This document shows positions 33,397-42,257 of a stretch of DNA of 64,000 bases, piece after piece. Made by a program: the position numbers and the translations under genes. Each line of letters opens with the position of its first letter. Within the stretch, counting starts at the first letter, position 1. Where the stretch lies: the NCBI RefSeq assembly GCF_002796605.1, contig NZ_CP024923.1, positions 4,781,501 to 4,845,500 of the forward strand, written 5' to 3'. The stretch is from Sphingomonas psychrotolerans. Its GTDB lineage: Bacteria; Pseudomonadota; Alphaproteobacteria; Sphingomonadales; Sphingomonadaceae. Below the pieces are notes generated by a model. It made no database searches. It was given only the letters and a program-made list of their open reading frames with translations, and had not been told where the DNA came from.

Positions 33397-35846
33397 CGCG
33401 CATCCTGCTTCGCGCGCTCGTTCTGGCCTTCGCCTTGATCGCGAGCCAGGCCGCATCGGCGCGCGACCCGGATTTCCCCAAACCGCTCGCAGCACAGATT
33501 CAGGCGGCCAAGGAAAGCATGATGGCCGATCAGGCGCAAACGCTGCGCCATGTCGCGTTGGTAGATGCGATGGCGCGCCGGATCCCGGACCGGCGCCAGC
33601 GGATCCTCGCGCTCGCCACCGCGCGCTGGCTGGGCGCCGAGGCGCATCTGCGCAGCAACGGCGCGGACCGTGCTGCGCCAATGCTGGACGATGCGCTCCG
33701 GCTCATCGGCAACATCTCCACTCCCACCAAGCTGCGCGGGGACCTGCTGATGTCGCAGGGCGTGCTGCACATGCAGCGCAACGCGCCGGTCGCGGCGCTG
33801 TCCAATTACCAAGAGGCGTTTCGCGTCTTCGCCGCCGTCAACGAGCCGCGCAGCCAGGCCATAGCGCTTCAGAATATCGGCGCGCTCTACAGCATGGCGA
33901 CCGACGATCGCCGCGCCGAACAATATTATCGGCAAGCGGCAGAAATATACGATGGCGATCCGGCGCTGTTGCTGTCGCTTCGAAACCGGCGCGGCAACAT
34001 TCTCGCGACGCTCGGCCGGTTCGATGAGGCCGGCAAGGAATATGAGGCGGCGCTGGCGATCGCCCGCCAGCTCGACGGCCCCCTGCTCGAAGCGCGCGTT
34101 CTGGTGAATCTCGCCCGCAACCAGGTGAAGCTCAGGCATTTCGACGCCGCGGATCGCACTCTCGCGCGCGGCTTCAAGCTCGTCGGGGATGCAGATTCCG
34201 ATCTCTTGCGCCGTCACCTGCTCGCGACCGCCGCCGGACTGGCTGCCGAGCGGGGCGACAAGGCCAAAGCGGTGCGCCTGATCGCCGAATGCTTCGCCGG
34301 CGTAGATCTGACCACGACGACGGGCGATTATCGCATCGCCCACGCCTTTGCCTACGGGATCCTGCGCGATGCAGGGTCGACCCGGCTGGCGCTGGCGCAT
34401 CTCGAGGCGATGAAGCGGCTCGACGACGAAGCCACCAAGGTCGCCACGTCCACCGGCGCGGCGCTCATGGCCGCGCGCTTCAACTATGCCGAGCAACAGG
34501 CGCGCATCCAGACGCTCAAGGCCGAGGAGGCCCGGCGCACCGCGGCATTCCAGCGCACCTTGTTCTTCGGCATCGGCGGCGCCACGCTCGTCATCATTGC
34601 ATTGCTCAGCTTCGGCCTGATCACGCTGCGCCGCAGCCGCAACCAGATCCGCGCGACCAACATCGTTCTCGCCGACACCAATGTTGCGCTCGAAAAGGCG
34701 CTGAAGGCCAAGACCGAGTTCCTCGCCACCACCAGCCACGAGATCCGCACGCCCTTGAACGGCATTCTCGGCATGACCCAGGTGATGCTCGCCGATCCGA
34801 AGCTCGGGCCCGAACTGCGCGACCGTATCGGCATCGTTCACGGCGCCGGGGTGACGATGCGCAGCCTCGTCGACGACATTCTCGACGTCGCCAAGATGGA
34901 GACCGGCAACCTCACCGTCGATGCCGCGCCGATGGACCTGTGCGCGACCCTGCGCGAAGTGACGCGACTGTGGGACGAGCAGGCACGCAGCAAGGGGCTG
35001 AGCTTCCGCCTCGAGCTCAGCCACGCCCCCGGCTGGATCGTCAGCGACGCGGGGCGCCTGCGCCAGATCGTGTTCAATCTGCTGTCCAACGCGATCAAGT
35101 TCACCGAACGCGGCGGCGTCACGCTGCGCGCGCTGGCCGAAGGCGAGGGCGAGGCACGCCGCCTTCGGCTCGTCGTCAGCGATACCGGCATCGGCATTCC
35201 GCCCGAGAAGTTCGAGGAAGTCTTCGAATCCTTCCGTCAGGTCGATGCCGGCACCACGCGGAAGTTCGGCGGCACCGGGCTCGGTCTCACCATCTGTCGT
35301 AATCTCGCCCGCGCATTGGGGGGCGATATCTCGGTGGACAGCATCGAGGGGCAGGGCACTGTCTTCACCACGGATCTGCCGCTCACGCTCGCCGAGGCTC
35401 CGGCCGAAGACGGATCGGGCATCGTCCGCAGCGGCGCCGCGATGGTCATCCTCGATCGCAATCCGATCGCGCGCAGCACGCTCCGCACCCTGCTGGAGCC
35501 GCGGCTGACCTCGCTGCGCTTCGCCGTGACGGCGGACGAAGCGCACGCACTGATCGCCGAGGCCACCACTACCCACCTGCTCGTCGACGAGGCAACGCTC
35601 AAGGCAGGCGAGGATGACCCGATGGAAATACTCGGGAAACTCACCGCCGCCATCGCGCCGGGCAACAGCGCCGTCCTGTGGGGGAAGCCCGACGCCTCGA
35701 TCCGGGCACAGCTTCTCGCCGCGGGCGTCGGTGCCATCGTTGAAAAGCCGATCTCGGGCGCGGCATTGATCGCCGCACTCGTTCCGGATCCGGAAGAAAA
35801 TTTGAAGGCGGGCCGCGGCGACCGTCTTGTGTCCCAGGCGGCTTAG
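33393..35846 (+). CDS. TPR-containing hybrid-type histidine kinase
   Basis: 817 residues from a GTG overlapping the EAL stop (GTGA), with GGAAG at a spacing of 7. A signal peptide (VLAFALIASQAASA) leads to a periplasmic TPR region (about 60-360, for example ALQNIGALYSMATDDRRAEQ). One TM segment follows near 392-412 (FGIGGATLVIIALLSFGLI). Then come HisKA with TTSHEIRTPLNGILGM (His near 448) and HATPase with NLLSNAIKFTERGG, DTGIGIP and KFGGTGLGLTI. The last 130 residues look like a receiver that is only partly conserved (VILDRNPIARS, HLLVDEATL, VEKPIS). It is probably the sensor for the single-domain regulator encoded next. Confidence 0.9.
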   Translation: MTRILLRALVLAFALIASQAASARDPDFPKPLAAQIQAAKESMMADQAQTLRHVALVDAMARRIPDRRQRILALATARWLGAEAHLRSNGADRAAPMLDDALRLIGNISTPTKLRGDLLMSQGVLHMQRNAPVAALSNYQEAFRVFAAVNEPRSQAIALQNIGALYSMATDDRRAEQYYRQAAEIYDGDPALLLSLRNRRGNILATLGRFDEAGKEYEAALAIARQLDGPLLEARVLVNLARNQVKLRHFDAADRTLARGFKLVGDADSDLLRRHLLATAAGLAAERGDKAKAVRLIAECFAGVDLTTTTGDYRIAHAFAYGILRDAGSTRLALAHLEAMKRLDDEATKVATSTGAALMAARFNYAEQQARIQTLKAEEARRTAAFQRTLFFGIGGATLVIIALLSFGLITLRRSRNQIRATNIVLADTNVALEKALKAKTEFLATTSHEIRTPLNGILGMTQVMLADPKLGPELRDRIGIVHGAGVTMRSLVDDILDVAKMETGNLTVDAAPMDLCATLREVTRLWDEQARSKGLSFRLELSHAPGWIVSDAGRLRQIVFNLLSNAIKFTERGGVTLRALAEGEGEARRLRLVVSDTGIGIPPEKFEEVFESFRQVDAGTTRKFGGTGLGLTICRNLARALGGDISVDSIEGQGTVFTTDLPLTLAEAPAEDGSGIVRSGAAMVILDRNPIARSTLRTLLEPRLTSLRFAVTADEAHALIAEATTTHLLVDEATLKAGEDDPMEILGKLTAAIAPGNSAVLWGKPDASIRAQLLAAGVGAIVEKPISGAALIAALVPDPEENLKAGRGDRLVSQAA

Positions 35847-35914
35847 CGCGATAGCACAGTTTATATGATAAAAACGGTCGCAAAGCTCCACTCCGTCCTA
35901 CGCGGCGGTACCCC

Positions 35915-36301
35915 ATGAACATCCTGTTCATCGAGGATGACCCGATGAACCGTCGGGTCGTGAAGGACATGCTCGACGTGGCCGGCGCGACCATGGCCGA
36001 GGCGAGCTGGGCGGAGGAAGGTCTCGAAAGGATCGACGCCGAGAATTTCGACGTCATTCTCGTCGATCTGCGAATGCCCGGGACCGACGGCTTCGAGACG
36101 ATCCGCCGCATCCGCGCGCGCGGCGACGTCAAGGCCGAGTTGCCGATCATCGTCGTCACTGCGGACACCGCGATCGACTTGCGCGAACGCTGCCTCGCAC
36201 TCGGCGCCGACGACGTGTTGTTCAAGCCGGTGGCGATGGACGCGCTGTTCGATTCGATCGGCCGGGTGCTGGCCAGCCGCAGCGGCGGCATCCTCGCCTG
36301 A
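35915..36301 (+). CDS. Single-domain response regulator
   Basis: 128 residues from an ATG 68 bases after the TPR kinase. A complete receiver: ILFIEDDPMNRRVVKDML, ILVDLRMPGTDGFE with the phospho-acceptor aspartate near 50, IVVTADTA, and VLFKPVAMDAL. It has no output domain. Its order after the kinase suggests that it takes the phosphate from it, in the manner of DivK/CpdR-type regulators. It is convergent with the transporter gene, with stops adjacent (36301/36302). Confidence 0.9.
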   Translation: MNILFIEDDPMNRRVVKDMLDVAGATMAEASWAEEGLERIDAENFDVILVDLRMPGTDGFETIRRIRARGDVKAELPIIVVTADTAIDLRERCLALGADDVLFKPVAMDALFDSIGRVLASRSGGILA

Positions 36302-37588
36302 TCAATCCTCCAATATCCGCGAATGCTTCGCAGTGTCGCGCATTTTGAGATAGGTTATCAGCGAAATCCCGATCATCGCGGTGACGTACCAATAGAAGCC
36401 GCGCTCCCAGCCCGCGCCCTTGAACCACAAGGCGACATATTCCGCCGTCCCGCCGAACAGCGCATTGGCCAGCGCATAAGGCAGTGCCACACCAAGTGTG
36501 CGGATGTGCGCGGGGAACAGTTCCGCCTTCACCACTGCGTTGATCGACGTATAGCCGGTGACGATCACCAGCGCACCGAGCATGATCCCGAACGCCGCGA
36601 ACGGGTTGCGCACGCTCTCCAGCGTCGTGAAGATCGGCCAGGTCAGCAGCACACCCAGCACTCCGAACGCCACCATCAGCGGCTTGCGTCCGATCCGGTC
36701 CGAGAGCGCCCCCGCCAGTGGCTGGATCGCCATGAAGCAGAACAGCGCCGCCGCGTTGATCTGCGAAGCGGTCGTGCGATCGAAGCCCGCGGTGTTGACG
36801 AGGAATTTCTGCAGGTAGATCGAATAGGCATAGAAAGCGAGCGTGCCGCCCGCGGTGAGCAGCATCACCACCGCCGCCTCGCGCGGGTGCTCGCGGAACA
36901 AGGCGAACAGCCCCGATCGCCGGCCCTCACCGCGCGCATTTTCGAAGCTTTCGGTCTCGGCCAGCCGCCGCCGCAGCCAGAACACCACCACCGCCAGCGC
37001 CCCGCCGATCGCGAACGGGATCCGCCAGCCCCACGCATCGAGAGCGGCCGCGCTCAGGCTCGCCTGCAGCACCAGCAGCACCAGCAAGGCGACCAGCTGC
37101 CCCGAGATCAATGTCACATATTGGAAGCTCGAGAAGAAGCCGCGGTGCTTCTTGCCCGCCATCTCGGAGAGATAGGTCGCGCTCGCGCCATATTCGCCGC
37201 CGACCGACAGCCCCTGCATCAGCCGCGCGATCACCAGCAGCGTCGGCGCGGCCGCGCCGATCGTCTCATATCCCGGCGTCAGTGCGATGATCAGCGAGCC
37301 CGCGCACATCAGGGTCACCGACAAGGTCAGCCCCGCCTTGCGTCCGTGGCGGTCGCCATAGACCCCCATCAGCCAGCCGCCGATCGGCCGCATCAGAAAG
37401 CCTACCGCGAACACCGCGGCAGCGTTCAGCAACTGCGCGGTCTGGTCGCCCTTCGGAAAGAAATGCGGCGCGAAATAGAGCGTGAACGCCGAATAGGCGT
37501 ACCAGTCATACCATTCGACGAGATTGCCCGCCGACCCGCCGAGGATCGATCGCAGGCGGGACGTGCGAGCAGGTGCCAGGGATGCCAT
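36302..37588 (-). CDS. MFS transporter of the metabolite:H+ symporter (MHS) family
   Basis: 428 residues with twelve predicted membrane segments. MHS features: AGNLVEWYDWYAYSAF at the start, RPIGGWLMGVYGDRHGRK (the loop 2-3 motif), RLMQGLSVGGEYGASATYL and SDRIGRKPLMVAFG. Family members take up alpha-ketoglutarate, citrate, shikimate, proline or similar. The sequence looks closest to the KgtP type, but the substrate cannot be fixed by eye. It is monocistronic. Confidence 0.9.
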   Translation of the reverse strand: MASLAPARTSRLRSILGGSAGNLVEWYDWYAYSAFTLYFAPHFFPKGDQTAQLLNAAAVFAVGFLMRPIGGWLMGVYGDRHGRKAGLTLSVTLMCAGSLIIALTPGYETIGAAAPTLLVIARLMQGLSVGGEYGASATYLSEMAGKKHRGFFSSFQYVTLISGQLVALLVLLVLQASLSAAALDAWGWRIPFAIGGALAVVVFWLRRRLAETESFENARGEGRRSGLFALFREHPREAAVVMLLTAGGTLAFYAYSIYLQKFLVNTAGFDRTTASQINAAALFCFMAIQPLAGALSDRIGRKPLMVAFGVLGVLLTWPIFTTLESVRNPFAAFGIMLGALVIVTGYTSINAVVKAELFPAHIRTLGVALPYALANALFGGTAEYVALWFKGAGWERGFYWYVTAMIGISLITYLKMRDTAKHSRILED

Positions 37589-37712
37589 CGCCGCACACTA
37601 TAACGGCGCCCCGCCTGCCGGGAAGTGGTGCAGAGGGAAACCACGTCAGCCGGGACGCTTCGACTGGCGCAGGGTGCCGGCCGCGCCACCTCGTGGAGAT
37701 CGTAGATTTCTG

Positions 37713-37793
37713 CCGTGCTCCTGCGAAAGCAGGAGCCCAGGGCCACAGATGCTGTCCTTCGTGACACTGGGCTCCTGCTTTCGCAGGAGCACG
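37713..37793. repeat. Inverted pair of 20-bp palindromes, same family as 24859-24933
   Basis: gctcctgcgaaagcaggagc (37717-37736) and its reverse complement gctcctgctttcgcaggagc (37771-37790) form an extended inverted repeat of about 27 bases per arm. It is the second copy of the element seen after the CHASE4-like kinase gene. It fills most of the gap between the MHS gene and the lipoprotein gene. Confidence 0.75.
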
Positions 37794-37802
37794 GGGCAGG
37801 GG

Positions 37803-38696
37803 TTATAGGGCCAGCCCGATCACCGCCGTCGCGGTATAGCCAACTGCCGCGCTGCCGCTCATCGCCGGCGTCTGCTGCGCGATCTGCGCGCTCGCATTGT
37901 CGCCGAAGACATTGTCCCCCGACAGCGATACGCCCCCCAGGTTGCGCAGGCTGGTGCCATAGCCGCCGGCATTGTTATAGACCTCGCTGCACGCCGCCGC
38001 CGGCATCGCCAGCTGCGAGACGAGCGCCGCATAGCGCCCGCTGGTCGCATTGCTCAGGCTCGAAAAGACTTCGAAATGAATGTGCGGCCAGCGCCCGGCA
38101 TAGCAGCCTGGGAAGATCGTCGTGAAGCTTACCTGTCCGTTGGCATCGGTCACCCCCACGCCGCGCAAATAGCTCTCGTTGGGAAGATCGTAGAGCGAAT
38201 ATTTCCCGTCGCGGTCGCAGTGCCACAGATAGACGGCATAGCCTGCCAGCGGCGCGCATGCCGAATTGACGTTCACCACGGTCAGGGTGAGCGTCACCTG
38301 CACCCCCGCGGCCACCGCGGCTGAGCTGCCGATGAAGCTCGGCCGGATGTCGCTGCGAACCACATTGGCGGCAGTCAGCGCATTCGAAGTGAGCCCGCTG
38401 GACGTATTGGTGCCGTCGGCAGGGTAGGGGCCGTTGGTCTCGCTCGGGTCGGCGACGCAGCCCGCAGTCGGAGTCGGCGTCGAAGTCGGACCTGGTGTCG
38501 GAGTGGCGCTGGCGCCGGGCGAAGGCGTGGGCGTCACCACGGCGCCGGCGCTATCGCTGCCGTCGCACGCCGTCAGCAAAGCCCCCGCGCCGGCCCCCGC
38601 GAACCAGCGCAGCGCCCGGCGGCGGCTGGCGAGGGCGTTGATCGCCTGAAGATCATGCGCGAGGCCGAAATCGTGTTCGTGAATGTCTTGATGCAA
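37803..38696 (-). CDS. Lipoprotein with intradiol-dioxygenase fold, metal ligands kept
   Basis: About 297 residues from a TTG at 38696 that has GGGAG 7 bases upstream. An N-terminal SRRRALRWFAGAGAGALLTAC combines a twin-arginine-like stretch with a lipobox, followed by a Thr/Pro/Ser-rich linker. The main domain has NGPYPADGTN, VVRSDIRPSF, GYAVYLWHCDRDGKYSLY, GVGVTDANGQVSF and GCYAGRWPHIHFEVF. The last block carries Tyr and two His expected for the Fe(III) site of protocatechuate 3,4-dioxygenase-type enzymes. It is probably an exported, membrane-attached dioxygenase of unknown substrate. A paralogue lies at 42258-43115. Confidence 0.82.
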   Translation of the reverse strand: MHQDIHEHDFGLAHDLQAINALASRRRALRWFAGAGAGALLTACDGSDSAGAVVTPTPSPGASATPTPGPTSTPTPTAGCVADPSETNGPYPADGTNTSSGLTSNALTAANVVRSDIRPSFIGSSAAVAAGVQVTLTLTVVNVNSACAPLAGYAVYLWHCDRDGKYSLYDLPNESYLRGVGVTDANGQVSFTTIFPGCYAGRWPHIHFEVFSSLSNATSGRYAALVSQLAMPAAACSEVYNNAGGYGTSLRNLGGVSLSGDNVFGDNASAQIAQQTPAMSGSAAVGYTATAVIGLAL

Positions 38697-38901
38697 TGCG
38701 ATGCTCCCGCTGGTCGATGGCAGGAATGGGGCGCCGGTCGCACCGCGCGATTTCGCGGGATGGCGGAATGTTTCAACGCGTCTCAATCCTCCCTCGCGCA
38801 GCGGGGGAGGGGACCGGCGAAGCTGATGGAGGGAGCTTGGCCGCGGGCGATCCTCTCGTGGAGAGGCACCTACGCATCGTTTTCGACGGCAATCGGTTCA
38901 C

Positions 38902-39125
38902 ATGCCGACGCAGGAGAAGGAATGGGAGGACCGCGTGAAGCGCCTCCTGCAAGCAGAGCTGCCCGGAAGGGTATCATCTAGGCGCAGCTGGTCGGAAAGC
39001 TGGCCGACATCGGCGTCATAGACTCCGAACCCAATATCAGGAACAAGGTCAGCCGGGGCAAATTCACGGCGGTGTTTCTACTGCAATGTCTGGAAGCGAT
39101 TGGAACAAGCGACTTACGCCTGTAG
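38902..39125 (+). pseudogene. Frameshifted DUF6471-type small gene
   Basis: The ATG at 38902 starts MPTQEKEWEDRVKRLLQAEL. The same protein then continues in another frame with AQLVGKLADIGV and NIRNKVSRGKFTAVFLLQCL, ending at TAG 39123-39125. Intact members of this family (DUF6471, about 70-80 residues, HTH-like) run continuously through this join. A frameshift plus an in-frame TAG just before AQLV inactivate it. The next ORF overlaps its 3' end. Confidence 0.7.
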
Positions 39126-39979
39126 CGGCCGCGGGGTTTTGCCTGACGCTTATATTGGGCTGCGCTGTTCTCCTCTATGTATTGGGCGCCCTAAATGGTG
39201 AACAGTCCGAGCGCCGCCACGCCAGTCCCCACCAGCATGCCAAGATAGCCAAGATTGGCGCGCAGGAACGCTGCGCTAAATCCGATCCTGTCGACGTTTT
39301 CGAATGCGTGTATGATGCTATAGAGGCCAGCGAGGAAACAGCACGCGCCGAACAGGATTTGACCGCCCAACAGCGCGCCGCGATGGCGGGAATGATAGCC
39401 GCGGGTGTTGCGTTCGTGTCGGTTCCGATAGGCATCGGTGGGCTGTTCGCGCTGCTCAAAACGATCCGGCAGGGTGAGGCGAATCTTGATCTCGCGCGAC
39501 AGGCTTACCAAGCCGGGTTCAAACCTTGGCTTATCCCCAAAGTTGGCGGCGCCTTCACGGCTCCCGAGCATATCGCTTCCCTGAGGCCTGACGAACCAAG
39601 CCGCCACATTCCACTTACGCCGGAGATTAGCCTTACGAACGTGGGAGAGATGCCCGCCACCGTGACCAACATTGTTATGCGCGTCTACGGCGGCGGCAGG
39701 GTCAGTCTCGAAGAGCGAGAGGTTTACGCCGTCCTTGCTAAAGGCGAGTCGGTATCTCCCGAAGAGTTTGGGCAGCCCGGCGTCTTCAAGCTTGTTGGAT
39801 TCGAAGGCGTGGTGGCGTTTCGGATGAAACCCCCTCCTATCATCTGCCAAGTATTTTATGAAGACCCTCTCGGGATAGAGCGATGCCTCGGCTTCGCATT
39901 TCAAGCTAAAGTCGCTTTTGGAAATACCTACCGCCGCTGGGGCGGGAAAAGGCACAACTTCGATCGCGAGATAAATTAA
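39086..39979 (+). CDS. Membrane protein of unknown function
   Basis: 297 residues; the ATG at 39086 lies within the DUF6471 remnant and has a weak ribosome site, so the true start may be a little downstream. A TM segment near 16-37 is followed by a cysteine-containing extracytoplasmic stretch (QERCAKSDPVDVFECVYD), a helix (ARAEQDLTAQQRAAMAG) and a second TM near 103-123. A soluble C-terminal domain of about 170 residues looks beta-rich (ISLTNVGEMPATVTNIVMRVYG). I do not recognise the family. Base composition is lower in GC than its neighbours, which, with the pseudogene, suggests acquired DNA. Confidence 0.65.
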   Translation: MSGSDWNKRLTPVAAAGFCLTLILGCAVLLYVLGALNGEQSERRHASPHQHAKIAKIGAQERCAKSDPVDVFECVYDAIEASEETARAEQDLTAQQRAAMAGMIAAGVAFVSVPIGIGGLFALLKTIRQGEANLDLARQAYQAGFKPWLIPKVGGAFTAPEHIASLRPDEPSRHIPLTPEISLTNVGEMPATVTNIVMRVYGGGRVSLEEREVYAVLAKGESVSPEEFGQPGVFKLVGFEGVVAFRMKPPPIICQVFYEDPLGIERCLGFAFQAKVAFGNTYRRWGGKRHNFDREIN

Positions 39980-40113
39980 AGACACGCTCTTTGCCCTTCA
40001 TTGGGCGGCATATGTATCGCACCTGATGGCGTTCGCCGCCGCCTTGGCACATTTCTACATAATGCCGGTCGCGCTGCGCGCGCCACCTCCGCGCCGCGAG
40101 AGAGGACTGAAAA

Positions 40114-41379
40114 TCACTCCGCCGGCAGCCGCACCCGGACCCGCCCGCCGCCCGCATCGCGGTTCGTCAGCAATACCTCCCCGCCATGCGCCTCGGCGAT
40201 CGACCGCACGATCGCCAGCCCCAGCCCGGTGCCGCCGGTCGCCCGGTTGCGCGAAGCCTCGCCGCGCACGAACGGCGCGAACAGGGCCTCGGCGCGGCCG
40301 GCGGGAAAGCCCGGCCCTTCGTCCTCGACCAGCACCTCGGCCCAGCCGGCGGATACCGACCAGCACAGTCGCGCGCGATCGCCATAGCGCACGGCATTCT
40401 CGACCAGATTGGTGAACAGCCGGCGCAGCGCCACCGGATCGCCCTCGATGATCACCCGCGGGCCGAGATCGACGTCGACTAGCACTCCCGCCGCGGCGAG
40501 ATCGTCGCCAAGGCTCTCGATCAGGCTGCCCAGATCGAGCCGCGCATGCTGCTCGCGGCTGCGGTCGTCGCGGGTGAAGCGCAGCACCGCGCCCAGCATC
40601 GCCCGCATCTCGTCGATATCGGCGGATGCGCGGTCGCGCGCTGCCTCGGGGAGCTGCTCGACCCAGAAAGCGATGCGCGAGAGCGGCGTGCCGAGATCGT
40701 GCGCGATCGCCGCGAGCATCGCCGTGCGGCCCTCGGCCTGCTGGAGGATGCGGTCCTGCATCGCCTCGACCGCCTCGGCGAGTTCGCGCACTTCCCTCGG
40801 GCCGCCATGCGGGATCGTCGGCCGCGCGCCGAGCCGCGCCCGCGTGGCGGCATGGGCGAGCTCGCGGATCGGCCGCGAGATCCGCCGCGCGACATACCAG
40901 GCGAGCACCGACAACACTGCCAGCGTGATCAGCATCCCCGCCAGTCGCCGGAAATGCCAGCTGGTGAACGTCGGCGGCGGCGCGGTCGAGACGAGGATCC
41001 AGCCGTCGCCGTCGCGCAGACCCACGGTGAAGCTGCCAAAGATGTCGCTGTCGGGGTCGCGCGGCGGGAACTCGTAAAAGCCCTGCATCCGGTTCGCGGG
41101 GGCGGGGATCAGTGCGGCGATCGCGGCGTCGCGCGCGGGCGAGGACCGTTCCTCGCTGCGGCCGAACCGGTCCTCGCTGATGCGGGTGACCTCGATCCCG
41201 CGGGCGTTGTCGGGCACTCGGCCGGTGCGCAGCGCCTCCGCCACGCGCGCGATCGGCGTCGGCCGAAACCACGGCGGCGGGCCGCTGAACATCGATGTGA
41301 ACTGCACCGTCGTCGCGATCAGTGCCGCCGCGATCACCAGCAACACGATCGGAAGAGTGATCGAGCGCGGGCGCCTCAC
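40114..41379 (-). CDS. EnvZ-like sensor histidine kinase
   Basis: 421 residues from a GTG that overlaps the regulator stop as GTGA. TM1 (about 8-30), a periplasmic loop of about 115 residues, TM2 (about 148-168), then HAMP (RRISRPIRELAHAATRARLG), the H-box AIAHDLGTPLSRIAFWVEQLP and the ATPase motifs LVENAVRYGD, VEDEGPGFP and GGTGLGLAIVRS. It pairs with the OmpR-type regulator immediately upstream. Confidence 0.93.
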   Translation of the reverse strand: MRRPRSITLPIVLLVIAAALIATTVQFTSMFSGPPPWFRPTPIARVAEALRTGRVPDNARGIEVTRISEDRFGRSEERSSPARDAAIAALIPAPANRMQGFYEFPPRDPDSDIFGSFTVGLRDGDGWILVSTAPPPTFTSWHFRRLAGMLITLAVLSVLAWYVARRISRPIRELAHAATRARLGARPTIPHGGPREVRELAEAVEAMQDRILQQAEGRTAMLAAIAHDLGTPLSRIAFWVEQLPEAARDRASADIDEMRAMLGAVLRFTRDDRSREQHARLDLGSLIESLGDDLAAAGVLVDVDLGPRVIIEGDPVALRRLFTNLVENAVRYGDRARLCWSVSAGWAEVLVEDEGPGFPAGRAEALFAPFVRGEASRNRATGGTGLGLAIVRSIAEAHGGEVLLTNRDAGGGRVRVRLPAE

Positions 41380-42113
41380 TTCGCCGAAACTTCGGCGACG
41401 AACATATAGCCTTCGTTGCGGATCGTCCGGATCAGCTCCTCGCGCCCGGGCCGGGTGAGCTTCTTTCTCAGGCGGCTCATCTGCACGTCGATCGCGCGGT
41501 CGAAATGCTCGGCGGTGGGCCCGCGTGACAGATCGAGCAGCATGTCGCGGGTCATCACCCGTCTCGGGCGCTCGGCGAGAGCGAGCAGCAGCCGAAACTC
41601 ACCGTCGGAAAGATTGATGATCACGTTTTCGGGATCGTAGAGCTGCCGCGCCACCGGATCGAGCCGCCACCCGGCGAAGCGGAGGAACCGGCGATCGGGT
41701 ATCTTCGCCGCCGCGCGCTCGCCGCTGCCGCTGCGCCGCAGCACCGAGCGGATCCGCGCGAGCAGCTCGCGCGGATTGGCCGGCTTGGCGACATAATCGT
41801 CCGCGCCCATCTCGAGCCCGACGATACGATCGACGTCCTCGCCGATCACCGAATGCAGGATCACCGCCGGACCGGTCTCGCGGTCCATCGCGCGCAGGAT
41901 GGTGAGCCCGTCCTCGCCCGGCATCATCAGATCGAGCACCACGAGGGCATATTCCTGTGCCGCCATCGCTTCGCGCATCTCTGCGCCGCCGGCGGCGGTA
42001 TCGACGACATAGCCGTGCTGCGACAGGAACCCCGCGGTCAGTTCGCGGATTCCGGGATCGTCGTCGACGATGAGGATGCGGGTCTCGAGGTCCAGGGCGT
42101 GGGCTAACTGCAT
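41376..42113 (-). CDS. OmpR-family response regulator
   Basis: About 245 residues from an ATG at 42113; the frame is open further but becomes unlike a receiver. The receiver has RILIVDDDPGIRELT, VVLDLMMPGEDG (aspartate near 56) and DYVAKPANPRELL. The winged-helix part ends in DRAIDVQMSRLRKKL and RTIRNEGYMFV. It overlaps the kinase gene by 4 bases, so the two form one operon. The target genes are unknown; the metal-less intradiol lipoprotein gene lies just upstream in the same direction. Confidence 0.93.
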   Translation of the reverse strand: MQLAHALDLETRILIVDDDPGIRELTAGFLSQHGYVVDTAAGGAEMREAMAAQEYALVVLDLMMPGEDGLTILRAMDRETGPAVILHSVIGEDVDRIVGLEMGADDYVAKPANPRELLARIRSVLRRSGSGERAAAKIPDRRFLRFAGWRLDPVARQLYDPENVIINLSDGEFRLLLALAERPRRVMTRDMLLDLSRGPTAEHFDRAIDVQMSRLRKKLTRPGREELIRTIRNEGYMFVAEVSAK

Positions 42114-42257
42114 GCGTGTCGAATGGCAGGCGAACCTATCGGCCGCGTTGCAGCGCTGCAACGCGGTGTAATGTGATCGCACCGTTGCATCGCGGCCACA
42201 TGCTCCGCAATCGAAGTAAATTCAGCGGATTTCAACCGCGCTGCTAAGGTCCAGGAC

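Noticed and set aside
33066..35891. Minus-strand frame of 941 codons
   Set aside because: Antisense to the TPR kinase gene, with no recognisable domain; the sense frame has complete HisKA and HATPase motifs.
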